64,000 bases of DNA. Source: Polyangiaceae bacterium. GTDB lineage: Bacteria > Myxococcota_A > Polyangia > Polyangiales > Polyangiaceae. Numbering within the stretch: position 1 is the stretch's first letter; every line of letters begins with the position of its first letter. The stretch lies in contig JALHPN010000009.1 of assembly GCA_022842465.1 (NCBI GenBank), positions 19,515 through 83,514 on the forward strand. Direction: 5' to 3'. Under the pieces are notes generated by a model that saw only the letters and a list, made by a program, of their open reading frames with translations, did no database searches and was not told where the DNA came from. A program made the translations under genes and the position numbers. Shown one piece after another: positions 42,281 to 50,461 of this stretch.

Positions 42281-43566
42281 GCCGCGTCATCCAGGCAGCG
42301 TACGTGGCGGTCGCCGCGTCCACGATCCTCCTCGTCGCGTGCAGCAAGGAGCGCCCCGAGGGTGGCGCGACGCTCGCCGCGACGGCCGAGAAGGCGCCGC
42401 CGGCGCCGGCGACGAACGCGGCCGTCCGGCCGAATTACTGGCAGGACATCGGCCCCCTCTTCCGAGACAAGTGCATCGACTGCCACGGCGACGCGACCGC
42501 GGCCGGGTTCGTGTTGAGCTCGTACGACCACGTCCTCGCGCGCGCGTCGATGGTGCGCCACGCCGTCGCCGGGAGGCACATGCCTCCGTGGGGCATCGAG
42601 AGCGGCTGCGGGACGTTCGACCACGACCCGGGGCTCGCAGCCGATCAAGTCGCGCTCGTGACGACGTGGATCGACAACGGGATGCCCGAGGGGGACCCGC
42701 GGTCCGCGCCTCCGCCGACGCCGCGCAAGGAGCTCGTCCAGCCGCTCGCGGGGCCGCTGACGACCCTCTCGTTCGGGCAGGGCTACGAGCCCGGACCCGG
42801 CGATGCCATCGACCGATGCTTCCTCGTCGAGGGCGCAGACGTCGCCGCGGGCTTCGTGACCGGTCTCTCGCTCCCGCGCGACGCGGGGCTGCGTCAGGTC
42901 ACGCTGTTCGCCGTCGACACGGACTCTGCGGCCGATGCCGCTCGTGCGCTCGACGCCGCGGACGCCGAGCCGGGCTTCCGCTGCCCGACCCAGCGGCTCG
43001 CCAACACGCGCGTCCTCGCGTCGGTCACGTCCGGCGAGCCGGTTCTCCGTCTCCCCTCGGGGACGGGCTTCGCGCTCACCGCGAAGCAGCGGTTCATCGC
43101 TCAGACGCAGTTCGAGATCCTCTTCAGCGATCGCTCCATTCGACGGGGCGAGATCTCGCTCCTCGTCGAGGCGAACGCGCGGCCGGCCCGCTGGGTCGAG
43201 GTCCGAGCCGATGCCTCGAAGGTGAAGACGAACGAACGGGCCGCGACGATCGAGGAGTGGTCGGTCATCCAGGGGGCGGGGCAGGTCTACGGCGTGTACC
43301 CGTTCATGCGACGTCTCGCGACGAGCCTCCAGCTGCGGATCGACCGTCCGGAGGGGCGCGGAAGACGCTGCATGATCCAGCAGACTTCGTGGCAATATCC
43401 GATGCTCCGCGTGCCTCGCTTCTACACGAGCCCGATTCCTCTCGAGGCTGGGTCACTCGGTGTCCTCAGCTGTCGTTACAACACGCTGGAGTTTTCGGCG
43501 GTGGCTGCGGGCGTGAGCCGTGCCGTCGACGAGGAGTGCGCAGCGCTGCTTTACCTAGTCGACTGA
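42277..43566 (+). CDS. Cytochrome c domain fused to PHM-like domain, lipoprotein, copper ligands missing
   Basis: A 429-residue lipoprotein (lipobox LLVAC near 22). Residues 50-145 form a cytochrome-c-like domain with CIDCH near 66 and HMPPWGI as likely distal Met. The rest has the sequence outline of copper type II (peptidylglycine-type) monooxygenases, such as YEPGPGDAIDRCFLVEGAD and PSGTGFALTAKQRFIAQTQF. Where that family has VHHV and HY copper ligands this protein reads LRQV and QF, so copper chemistry is probably lost. It overlaps the oxidase gene by 4 nt (ATGA), which suggests an electron donor or acceptor for it. The motif alignment is by eye and needs checking. Confidence 0.7.
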   Translation: MSRVIQAAYVAVAASTILLVACSKERPEGGATLAATAEKAPPAPATNAAVRPNYWQDIGPLFRDKCIDCHGDATAAGFVLSSYDHVLARASMVRHAVAGRHMPPWGIESGCGTFDHDPGLAADQVALVTTWIDNGMPEGDPRSAPPPTPRKELVQPLAGPLTTLSFGQGYEPGPGDAIDRCFLVEGADVAAGFVTGLSLPRDAGLRQVTLFAVDTDSAADAARALDAADAEPGFRCPTQRLANTRVLASVTSGEPVLRLPSGTGFALTAKQRFIAQTQFEILFSDRSIRRGEISLLVEANARPARWVEVRADASKVKTNERAATIEEWSVIQGAGQVYGVYPFMRRLATSLQLRIDRPEGRGRRCMIQQTSWQYPMLRVPRFYTSPIPLEAGSLGVLSCRYNTLEFSAVAAGVSRAVDEECAALLYLVD

Positions 43567-43586
43567 GGCCGACCCTCGGGACCCTG

Positions 43587-45266
43587 ATGAGCCAACGGAC
43601 CATCGCGATACTCGCAGCACTCTTGACGTTGCTCCTGCGGTCGTCGCGAGCGCTCGCGCAGCCGGCCGGCGACGTCCCGAAGCCCGCGCCCGCGGTGAAC
43701 GGGGATCCCGCGAAGGCGGGGGCTCCGGCCGCCGGCGCCGCGAAGGCGGATCAGGGGAAGGGCAACGACGGGAGCGCCTCGTCGATCTCGCCGACGGACG
43801 CGCCGAAGCCGGGCTACTCGGACGTCGGCGGCTGGGTCGTCGACGAGAAGGACCAGAAAGCCTGGCTCGTACCGTTCACGAACATCAGCCTCGACGCGCA
43901 GGGCTTCGCCGGCCCCGGCGTGTCCCGCTACATGCGCAACGACGGCACCGGCCTGCAGCCGGGCTTCGTCGCCTCGACGCTCCGCCTAGGTCTTCGCGGA
44001 AAGGTCGTGAAGAACTACTCGTACTTCCTGCTCTTCGACATGGGGAGCTCGAACGCGCAGGGGCCGCTCCAGACGCCGGTGTTCCGCGGCGGCTTCATCG
44101 ATGCGTTCATCGGCTATCGCGTCAACGACTTGCTCCAGTTCCGCCTCGGCCACTACACGCCGCCCTTCGGCATCGAGGGAACGCGCGGACTGCCGGCCTA
44201 CGACTTCATCCGGCAGAGCCGCACGAGCGCCCTCGCCACGGGCAAGGACACGGGCCTCACGGTGTTCGGCTACCCGGGGCCCTTCTTCTACGCGATCTCG
44301 CTGCTGAACGGTGAGGGCAACACCCTCCCTTCGGTCGACGGGCGCTTCGGCACGTTCGGTCGACTCGTGTATCGCGTCAATCCGAACGGGACGAATCGCG
44401 CGCAGCTCGGCGTGTCCGGATCGCTCTCGGGGGGCGAGCCTTCCACGACGTTCCGCGCCGCGCCCCTCGCTGGCCTCAGTACGGAGCGCCAGTACCCGTA
44501 TTGGAGCAACACGTACCTCACGAACACGGGCGTCCAGCAGATCCCGTCACCCCCGACCGAGATCAACGTCATGCCGTCCGGCCCGGCCCGCCAGTTCGGA
44601 CTGGACGCCATCGTGCAGCTCGGAGACCTCGATCTCCAGACCGAGGCGTTCTTCATGGACCTCGGGCGCCGGGAGGCGTCCCGGAACGCGTTCGACGCGG
44701 ACCAGGTGTTTCGCACGGGCGCTCTGTCGGGGTTCGGCTACTACGCGACCGTCAACTACTGGCTCACCCGCGGGAGAATGCTGCGACCGGTCCGCTGGGT
44801 GAGCGCCTTCAATGAGCCCGTGCCCCCGCAGGAGCCGTTCGACTTCCGCCCCGCCATCGCGGTTCGCGCTCGCGTCGAGCAGCAGTTCCTCGACTACGAC
44901 TCGATCTCGCGGTCGCCGCAGGGCACGCTCCGCGGTCTTCTCGACACCTACACGACCCGCCTCCGCTCCGACTCGCTGCAGGTGGCGCTCGCCGTTTGGT
45001 TCAACAAGTACATCCGCGTCCAGGCGCAGTACGGGCTCTTCTACTTCCCCGCAGATCGCATCGCCGACCGGGGGCGCGGCTCGGAGCGACGGCTCAACAA
45101 CCAGGCCCTCGCGCCGGGCGCCGTCACGCGCGGTGAAGCCCAGACGCGACCGCCGACGAACGTCCCTGCCGACATCGGCTTCGGCGAGCCCAAGTACTAC
45201 CAGCCCTACGACATCAACGCGCGCGAGCTCCACGAGTTCGTCCTCAACACCATGCTCCTCTTCTGA
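43587..45266 (+). CDS. Outer-membrane porin (phosphate-selective OprP/O-like)
   Basis: A 559-residue protein with signal peptide MSQRTIAILAALLTLLLRSS ending in ALAQ, a Pro/Ala/Lys-rich spacer, and a barrel of OprP/O-like strands: FVASTLRLGLRGKVVKNYSY, IDAFIGYRVNDLLQFRLGHY, TPPFGIEGTRGLPAYDFIRQ and DTGLTVFGYPGPFFYAISLL. It ends LHEFVLNTMLLF, with an aromatic last residue as in outer-membrane proteins. The gene is 20 bp after the cytochrome/PHM-like gene in the same direction and probably completes that operon. The solute is unknown; phosphate specificity cannot be deduced. Confidence 0.82.
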   Translation: MSQRTIAILAALLTLLLRSSRALAQPAGDVPKPAPAVNGDPAKAGAPAAGAAKADQGKGNDGSASSISPTDAPKPGYSDVGGWVVDEKDQKAWLVPFTNISLDAQGFAGPGVSRYMRNDGTGLQPGFVASTLRLGLRGKVVKNYSYFLLFDMGSSNAQGPLQTPVFRGGFIDAFIGYRVNDLLQFRLGHYTPPFGIEGTRGLPAYDFIRQSRTSALATGKDTGLTVFGYPGPFFYAISLLNGEGNTLPSVDGRFGTFGRLVYRVNPNGTNRAQLGVSGSLSGGEPSTTFRAAPLAGLSTERQYPYWSNTYLTNTGVQQIPSPPTEINVMPSGPARQFGLDAIVQLGDLDLQTEAFFMDLGRREASRNAFDADQVFRTGALSGFGYYATVNYWLTRGRMLRPVRWVSAFNEPVPPQEPFDFRPAIAVRARVEQQFLDYDSISRSPQGTLRGLLDTYTTRLRSDSLQVALAVWFNKYIRVQAQYGLFYFPADRIADRGRGSERRLNNQALAPGAVTRGEAQTRPPTNVPADIGFGEPKYYQPYDINARELHEFVLNTMLLF

Positions 45267-45297
45267 GCTTCGCGCGGGGGGAGCTTCGCGCGGGGGG
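45266..45297 (+). repeat. Two tandem copies of a 16-bp GC-rich unit
   Basis: AGCTTCGCGCGGGGGG occurs twice in direct succession, starting inside the porin stop codon. It looks like a recent local duplication and has no known function. Confidence 0.85.
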
Positions 45298-45334
45298 CCC
45301 TTGTGCCGCCGTCGACGAGGCGGCGCGAGGGCTC
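45295..45334. terminator. Bidirectional hairpin between convergent genes
   Basis: GTGCCGCC pairs with GGCGGCGC (one T-G wobble) around GTCGACGA, and the flanking GGGCCCTT and GAGGGCTC extend the stem with mismatches. It sits between the porin and carboxyltransferase stops, which converge here. Confidence 0.55.
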
Positions 45335-45345
45335 GCGACGAAACC

Positions 45346-47883
45346 TCAGACGTCGGCGAGGCGACGGGCGGCGGCGGAGACGAGGGTGCGAACCCCTTCG
45401 CTCGCGTGTTCGGCCATGACGAAGGCGATCTGGACGGCGGACTGGACCGTCTCGGGTGTCGCTCCCGTCATCGCCTCTCCGAGGAGCGCCTCGGCCTCCG
45501 CAGGCGACCACGCGGAGAGGAGGACCATCGCGCAGGTTCGGACCTCCGCGTCGGAGTCGTAGAGCGAACGCCGGACATCGTCCGCGAACATGTCGAGCTT
45601 GCACAGCGCGACGGCGACGAGGCCGCTTCGACGCTCCGCAGCGTCCTCGCTCGCGAGCAGCTCGTGGACGACCCCTCGCGCCATCAGGTGCGAGGGCAGC
45701 GACCCGAGCAGGAGGGCCGCGGCGCGCGAGCGGACCGCGTGCTGCTCGTTGTCGAGCGCGGCTTCTAGCGCATCCTGCGACAGCTTCGGGAACCGCGCGA
45801 TGGCCGTGTCGAGCAGCTCGCGCTTCCTGGGCTCGCTCGCGGTGCGCGCGTGGTCGAGGATGAGCGGCACCGTCACGAGCGAGAAATCGACGAGCCACGA
45901 GACGAACTCGCGGCGGAGCTCGTCGCCGGAAGACGACGAGCCGGTCTCGAGCGTCTCGAAGAGTCGCATGAGACGTGAGGCGAAACCGTCCATCCCGCTA
46001 CGGATGTGGACCTCCGACTCCGGGGGAGGTCGCCGGGACGTTCCGGTCTTCGCGCCCGTCTCGATGTTCATCTCGAGGTACCGCGCGATGCGCGCTCGGA
46101 GCTTGCCGCGCGCGACGACCTCGTCGATGCCGCCGTACGCTGCCGCCGCCGCGCTCGTCAATCGATCCTCCTGGACGGGGAGGCCGGCGAGCTTCATCAC
46201 GCGAGGCCCCGCGAACGCGATGAGCGCGTGCGGCTCGGCGAGCACGACGGTCCCGCGTGTGGCGTAGCTTCCGAGCGCGCCGCCCGTGCACGGGTCCGCG
46301 AGAATGGAGATGTACGGGAGGTTGCGCTCGGCGAGACGCAGGACCGCCGCGTTCGTCTTCGCCATCTGGGCGAGGCCGAGCGTGCCCTCTTGCATGCGCG
46401 CCCCGCCGGAGGAGGTCACCGCGACGAGGGGAAGACTCTTGTTGCGCGCGAGCTCGCAGATGAGGCGCATCTTCTCGCCGCAGACCGCCCCCATCGTTCC
46501 GCCGAGGAACCCGAACTCCGACGCGGCGACGGCGACGCGACGTCCGCTGATCTTCGCGAAGCCGACGCGGAGCGCCTCGTTGGCTCCGCTCGCCGCTCGT
46601 GCTGCCGCGCGCTGCTGCCGATACTCGGGAGTCTCGTAGCCGCCGTCCTCGAGGTGCTCGAGGTCGAGGTCTGCGTGCAGCTCGTGGAAGCTGCCTTCGT
46701 CGCAGATCAGCGCGAGCCACTGGAGCGCCGAGAGGCGCTCGCCGTACCCGCAGATCGGGCACGCCCAGCCGCTCGAGCGGAAGTCTGCCTTGGGGAAGAC
46801 CGTGCCGCAGCCGCCGCGCTTCTTCGGACAGAGGATCTGCGGGTCCTTGGACGCGACCGAAGACGGAGGCACGCCGGTCCCGCGGTCCGAGCGCGCGTTC
46901 GCCGCGGAGAAGTACGCGTACTGGAGCAGCCCCAGCACCCCGTCGTCCCCCACGCCTATGTTCACGAGGCGCTTCACCGGCGGCTCACCGATGGGAGCGA
47001 CGGCCGGTGCTGCGCGCATGTGCGCCGACGTGGCGACCCGCTCGGAGAACGGCGACGAGTCGACCTCCGACTCGGTGTCGGAGACCGATTCGAACGGTGC
47101 GCGACGCTTGCGGCCGAGGCTCAGCATCGTCTGGAGGCGCTGCTTCAACCGGGCCGGCGCGGAAGCGGGCGTGCTCCGAAGCGCCACGACGAGACGCTCG
47201 GCGAGCCGTGCCGCGGCGGCGTCGTGCGCGTCGAATGCCGCTCCGTCGGACCAGTCGACGATCTCGTCGACGACCGCCGCTCGGTACGCGTCCTGCGCGC
47301 TCGGCCGGAGGAGCTTCATGGCGTCTCCGACGTGGTCCGCGTCGCGGAAGAGGATCGCGCTGCAGCTCTCCGGCGAGATGACGGAGAAGAGCGCGTCGCT
47401 GGCGATGAGCCGTCGGTCGGCGACCTGGAGCGCGAGCGCGCCGCCACTGCCGCCCTCGCCGATGATCGCGGAGACGACTGGCCCCGGGTAGGTGATCATC
47501 GCGGAGATGCTCGCGGAGATCGCCCACGCGAGGCGGCGCTCGACGCCGAGCTTCGACGGATCGGCCCCCGGGGTGTCGATGAGCGTGACGACCGCTCGTC
47601 CCGACGTGCGCGCGCGTGCGAGCTCGCCCAGGACGAACCAGTAGCCGTCGGCGCGCATCATCCCGTAGTTGACGGCGGCGGCGTCCTCGACGCGCCGGGT
47701 CTTCGGCTTCTGCTGCGCGAAGACGAGGACCGGGATGCCGCCGATCGTGCCTTCGCCCGCGATGAGCGCGGGGTCCGGGGACGCGAATGGCGTGAAGTCC
47801 TGGACGATGCGTTCGACGATGTCCGAGCTACGGATCCGTCTCGGGTCACGAACGCTACGGAGGAGCTGGAGGTAGTCGGCCAT
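45346..47883 (-). CDS. Fused AccA-AccD acetyl-CoA carboxylase carboxyltransferase with HEAT-like tail
   Basis: An 845-residue chain. Residues 1 to about 270 are AccA-like: FGMMRADGYWFVLGELARAR is a loose match, but TLIDTPGADPSKLG and IGEGGSGGALALQVADRRLI are clear. After a linker, the zinc ribbon (CPKKRGGCG ... WACPICG near 350-380) and AccD follow to about 640: VAVTSSGGARMQEGTLGLAQ, ILADPCTGGALGSYA and EPHALIAFAGPRVMKLAG. The last 200 residues are helical repeats of HEAT type (TVPLILDHARTASEPRKREL). The two subunits together transfer the carboxyl group to acetyl-CoA to give malonyl-CoA, while biotin carboxylase and carrier must come from elsewhere. Order A before D and the HEAT tail are unusual. 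Confidence 0.85.
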   Translation of the reverse strand: MADYLQLLRSVRDPRRIRSSDIVERIVQDFTPFASPDPALIAGEGTIGGIPVLVFAQQKPKTRRVEDAAAVNYGMMRADGYWFVLGELARARTSGRAVVTLIDTPGADPSKLGVERRLAWAISASISAMITYPGPVVSAIIGEGGSGGALALQVADRRLIASDALFSVISPESCSAILFRDADHVGDAMKLLRPSAQDAYRAAVVDEIVDWSDGAAFDAHDAAAARLAERLVVALRSTPASAPARLKQRLQTMLSLGRKRRAPFESVSDTESEVDSSPFSERVATSAHMRAAPAVAPIGEPPVKRLVNIGVGDDGVLGLLQYAYFSAANARSDRGTGVPPSSVASKDPQILCPKKRGGCGTVFPKADFRSSGWACPICGYGERLSALQWLALICDEGSFHELHADLDLEHLEDGGYETPEYRQQRAAARAASGANEALRVGFAKISGRRVAVAASEFGFLGGTMGAVCGEKMRLICELARNKSLPLVAVTSSGGARMQEGTLGLAQMAKTNAAVLRLAERNLPYISILADPCTGGALGSYATRGTVVLAEPHALIAFAGPRVMKLAGLPVQEDRLTSAAAAAYGGIDEVVARGKLRARIARYLEMNIETGAKTGTSRRPPPESEVHIRSGMDGFASRLMRLFETLETGSSSSGDELRREFVSWLVDFSLVTVPLILDHARTASEPRKRELLDTAIARFPKLSQDALEAALDNEQHAVRSRAAALLLGSLPSHLMARGVVHELLASEDAAERRSGLVAVALCKLDMFADDVRRSLYDSDAEVRTCAMVLLSAWSPAEAEALLGEAMTGATPETVQSAVQIAFVMAEHASEGVRTLVSAAARRLADV

Positions 47884-48044
47884 GATCGGTTCGCGACCGC
47901 TCATTGTCGCGGTCGCCAGGGTTCCCTGCCAAGCTTCTCGTGGACGGCCACTCGACAATGTGGACGGCGCGTCCAGCCCCGAGAGGAACGAAGAGAGCGT
48001 ATCTCGTCTTGCAATCGACGCGAGAACTCGGTGGACTGGTGCTG

Positions 48045-49091
48045 ATGTCCGAGTCTCGAATCTGCTCCCGCCTTCGTCCGCTGGCCACGATGGCTGCCGT
48101 CGTCGCCCTGGCGCTCCCCGCTGGAGCGTGTGGGGGCGCCGTGGCGATGGACAAGTCGGCGGAGTCTTGCTTCGTCAACGCGCCCTGCACCCCTCCCGCC
48201 ATGCGATTCGACCCGTCCTTCGCGGAGGGGATGCGCACCGCCTTCCAGGGCCCGGCGAACGCGGCGGCGCTCCTCAACCATCCCGCCCTCCGTGGCATGA
48301 TGGTGCGGGAAGCGGCCGACAGCCCGGCGGCCGTGCTCGAGACCGCCCGCGCCCGCGCCCAGCGCCGGATGCCCACCTGGAGAGCGCTCGATGTCTGGCG
48401 CTCACGCGGACCCGAGCTCATCGCGGCGGCGGACGAGGCCGGCGCCTATCTGCCGAGGCAAGTCGCGACCTTCCCGGGCACCATCTACCTGGTCGCGGGG
48501 CACAGCTCCGTGCCGCGGCCGCCCGACCTGCTGTTCGACGTGACGCTGCCACGGTTCGAGCAGGCGCCGTCGTCGGTTCCCTATCACGTGACGCACGAGG
48601 CGCATCACATCGGCTTCACTCGGCTGCGTTCGCTCCCCGTCCTCAACACGACGCGAGACCTCGGCGGCGTGCGCTCCGTCGTCTGGGCGCTGACCCAGAT
48701 GGAGGGCATGGCGGTCCACGCGGCGCGCGCCCGGCAGCTCGCCGACCCGTCGGGGCAGAACGACTTCGACTACGAGACGTACGGGTCGGAGGAGGGGGCC
48801 GCGCGGGCGACGAAGCGCTTCGCCGCGTGGATGGCCTGCCTGAACGAGCGCACCAAGCCGGACGAGCTCACGCCCGTCCTCGACGCGCTCGCCTCCGGGG
48901 AGCGCCTCTACTTTCGGTTCGGAGCGCTCGTGTCCGCGCGCATCGAGGCCGCTTCGGGGCGCGACGCGCTCGTCGCGACGATTCTCCAGCCCGAACGCTT
49001 CGTGGGCGAAGCAGAGGGCTTGCTCCGCACAGCGGGTCCCGTGGTGTGTGCGCTTGGTGAGAGCCAGCAGATCCTCCCACATCAGGACTGA
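48045..49091 (+). CDS. Putative secreted zinc-metalloprotease-like lipoprotein
   Basis: A 348-residue lipoprotein (lipobox PAGAC near 29) with no clear family match. A HEAHH sequence (PYHVTHEAHHIGFTRLRSL) fits the HExxH zinc motif, and QMEGMAVHAARARQL, with a possible third ligand Glu, follows about 40 residues later. The helical surroundings are consistent with a gluzincin-type peptidase. ATG 48045 is chosen because the signal peptide MSESRICSRLRPLATMAAVV starts there; a longer frame begins at 47904. It is divergent from the carboxyltransferase gene across 161 bp. Confidence 0.6.
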   Translation: MSESRICSRLRPLATMAAVVALALPAGACGGAVAMDKSAESCFVNAPCTPPAMRFDPSFAEGMRTAFQGPANAAALLNHPALRGMMVREAADSPAAVLETARARAQRRMPTWRALDVWRSRGPELIAAADEAGAYLPRQVATFPGTIYLVAGHSSVPRPPDLLFDVTLPRFEQAPSSVPYHVTHEAHHIGFTRLRSLPVLNTTRDLGGVRSVVWALTQMEGMAVHAARARQLADPSGQNDFDYETYGSEEGAARATKRFAAWMACLNERTKPDELTPVLDALASGERLYFRFGALVSARIEAASGRDALVATILQPERFVGEAEGLLRTAGPVVCALGESQQILPHQD

Positions 49092-49199
49092 GCCGGATGT
49101 CGGTGAGGGGGGAGGCGTCGCGGCCTTTGGCTTTCAAGTTGCCAACCGTCGACGCGTTTCCTTAGTCTTGTGAGAGATTCGATGGAGAGAGGGCGAACG

Positions 49200-50231
49200 A
49201 TGCGACTGGGCAATGCGCTTACGATGAGCATGGTGGCGGGGGTGGTCTTCATGACTTCGGCGAATGCGTTCGCGCAGCCGGACACGCCACCGCCGGCTGG
49301 CACGACGCCCCAGACGACGGGGCCGGCCTCGGCGGGGACGCCTGCGGACGGCCATGAGTCCGACCCGAAGAAGGAGGAGGCGCGGCAGCGATACAACCGC
49401 GGCCTCCAGATCTACCAGGAGGGCAACTACGAGGCGGCCCGCGTCGAGTTCGAGCGCGCGTACCAGCTCGCGCCGAGCTACCGCATCCTCTACAACATCG
49501 GCCTCTGCTACGAGCAGCTCGGCGACTACGTCCAGGCCCAGTCGATGCTCAAGCGCTACCTCGAGCTCGGCGCGGCGGACATCAACGACGAGCGTCGCCG
49601 TGAGGTCGACAAGGAGCTCGCGCAGATCCGCCCGCGTATCGCGCGCGCGACGCTGATCATGAACACGCAGGGCGTCGAGCTCCTCGTCGACGACACCTGC
49701 GCGACGGACCGCGACAGCGCGAGCGTCAACTGCGGTGTCACGAACGGCAGCACGCGACAGATCCTGCTGAACCCTGGTCGTCGTCGCATCACGGCGCGCA
49801 AGGCGGGGTTCCTCCCGGAGACGCAGGTCGTCACCGTCGCCGGCTCCGACAACCTCGAGGTGCGCCTGAACCTCAAGGAACTGCCGAAGATGGTCGAGAA
49901 GAAGTCGAACCCGTACACGCTGCCGATGTACATCGGCTTCGGTCTCACCGCCGCGGCCGCGGGGACGGCGATCGTCACAGGCGTGCTCGCGCTCGACGCG
50001 AAGGACGAGCGAGAGGCGGCCGTCGAGCGCTTCGGCGTGACGCGGCAGGAGCTCGACGACGCGAAGGACAAGACCCAGACGCTCGGGACCGTGAGCGACG
50101 TCGCCTGGATCGGCACGGGCGTCTTTGCCGCCGCTTCCGCGTACTTCACGATCAAGGCGATCGGCTGGAAGGACGACAGCGCGAAGATCGAGGTCGGGAT
50201 GGGCCGCGTCGGGCTGTCCGGTCGCTTCTGA
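49200..50231 (+). CDS. Periplasmic TPR protein with PEGA-like region
   Basis: A 343-residue exported protein. The signal peptide (MRLGNALTMSMVAGVVFMTS, cleavage after AFA) is followed by two or three TPR-like helix pairs at about 60-130: YNRGLQIYQEGNYEAARVEF and YNIGLCYEQLGDYVQAQSML. A beta-rich PEGA-like segment (VNCGVTNGSTRQILLNPGRR) and two transmembrane-like helices follow at about 245-270 and 303-325. GAGAGGG precedes ATG 49200. It may be a scaffold for envelope complexes, but no partner is indicated. Confidence 0.75.
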   Translation: MRLGNALTMSMVAGVVFMTSANAFAQPDTPPPAGTTPQTTGPASAGTPADGHESDPKKEEARQRYNRGLQIYQEGNYEAARVEFERAYQLAPSYRILYNIGLCYEQLGDYVQAQSMLKRYLELGAADINDERRREVDKELAQIRPRIARATLIMNTQGVELLVDDTCATDRDSASVNCGVTNGSTRQILLNPGRRRITARKAGFLPETQVVTVAGSDNLEVRLNLKELPKMVEKKSNPYTLPMYIGFGLTAAAAGTAIVTGVLALDAKDEREAAVERFGVTRQELDDAKDKTQTLGTVSDVAWIGTGVFAAASAYFTIKAIGWKDDSAKIEVGMGRVGLSGRF

Positions 50232-50253
50232 GCGTGAGCGCGTCGCGGCGCGC

Positions 50254-50321
50254 CCATCGGTTGTCGCTTGCGAGTCGATTGTGGACGATCCGTCTGCACG
50301 ACTCACGCGTTGAACCGATGG
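50254..50321. repeat. Nested inverted repeats, possible RNA structure or terminator
   Basis: Outer arms CCATCGGTT (50254-50262) and AACCGATGG (50313-50321) enclose inner arms GAGTCG (50272-50277) and CGACTC (50299-50304). They start 23 bp after the TPR gene, inside the 230-bp gap before the next gene, which shows no gene. The role may be termination, a leader structure, or chance. Confidence 0.4.
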
Positions 50322-50461
50322 TGCGTGGCCGCGAATCTCGGAGCGCCGGGGACGTCGGCCCCGACGAGGCCCTCCGGCACGCGGAATGCCTCTAGAGGGA
50401 GGGCGGTGCCCTTGTTGCACCAGCGGTCCACGGCGTCGAGTGGGCGAGGAGCTTCTAGAGA

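Noticed and set aside
49139..49168. TTGCCA as a -35 box before the TPR gene
   Set aside because: The -10 position (TTAGTC/TAGTCT) matches poorly at 17-18 bp spacing, so a promoter call is not supported.
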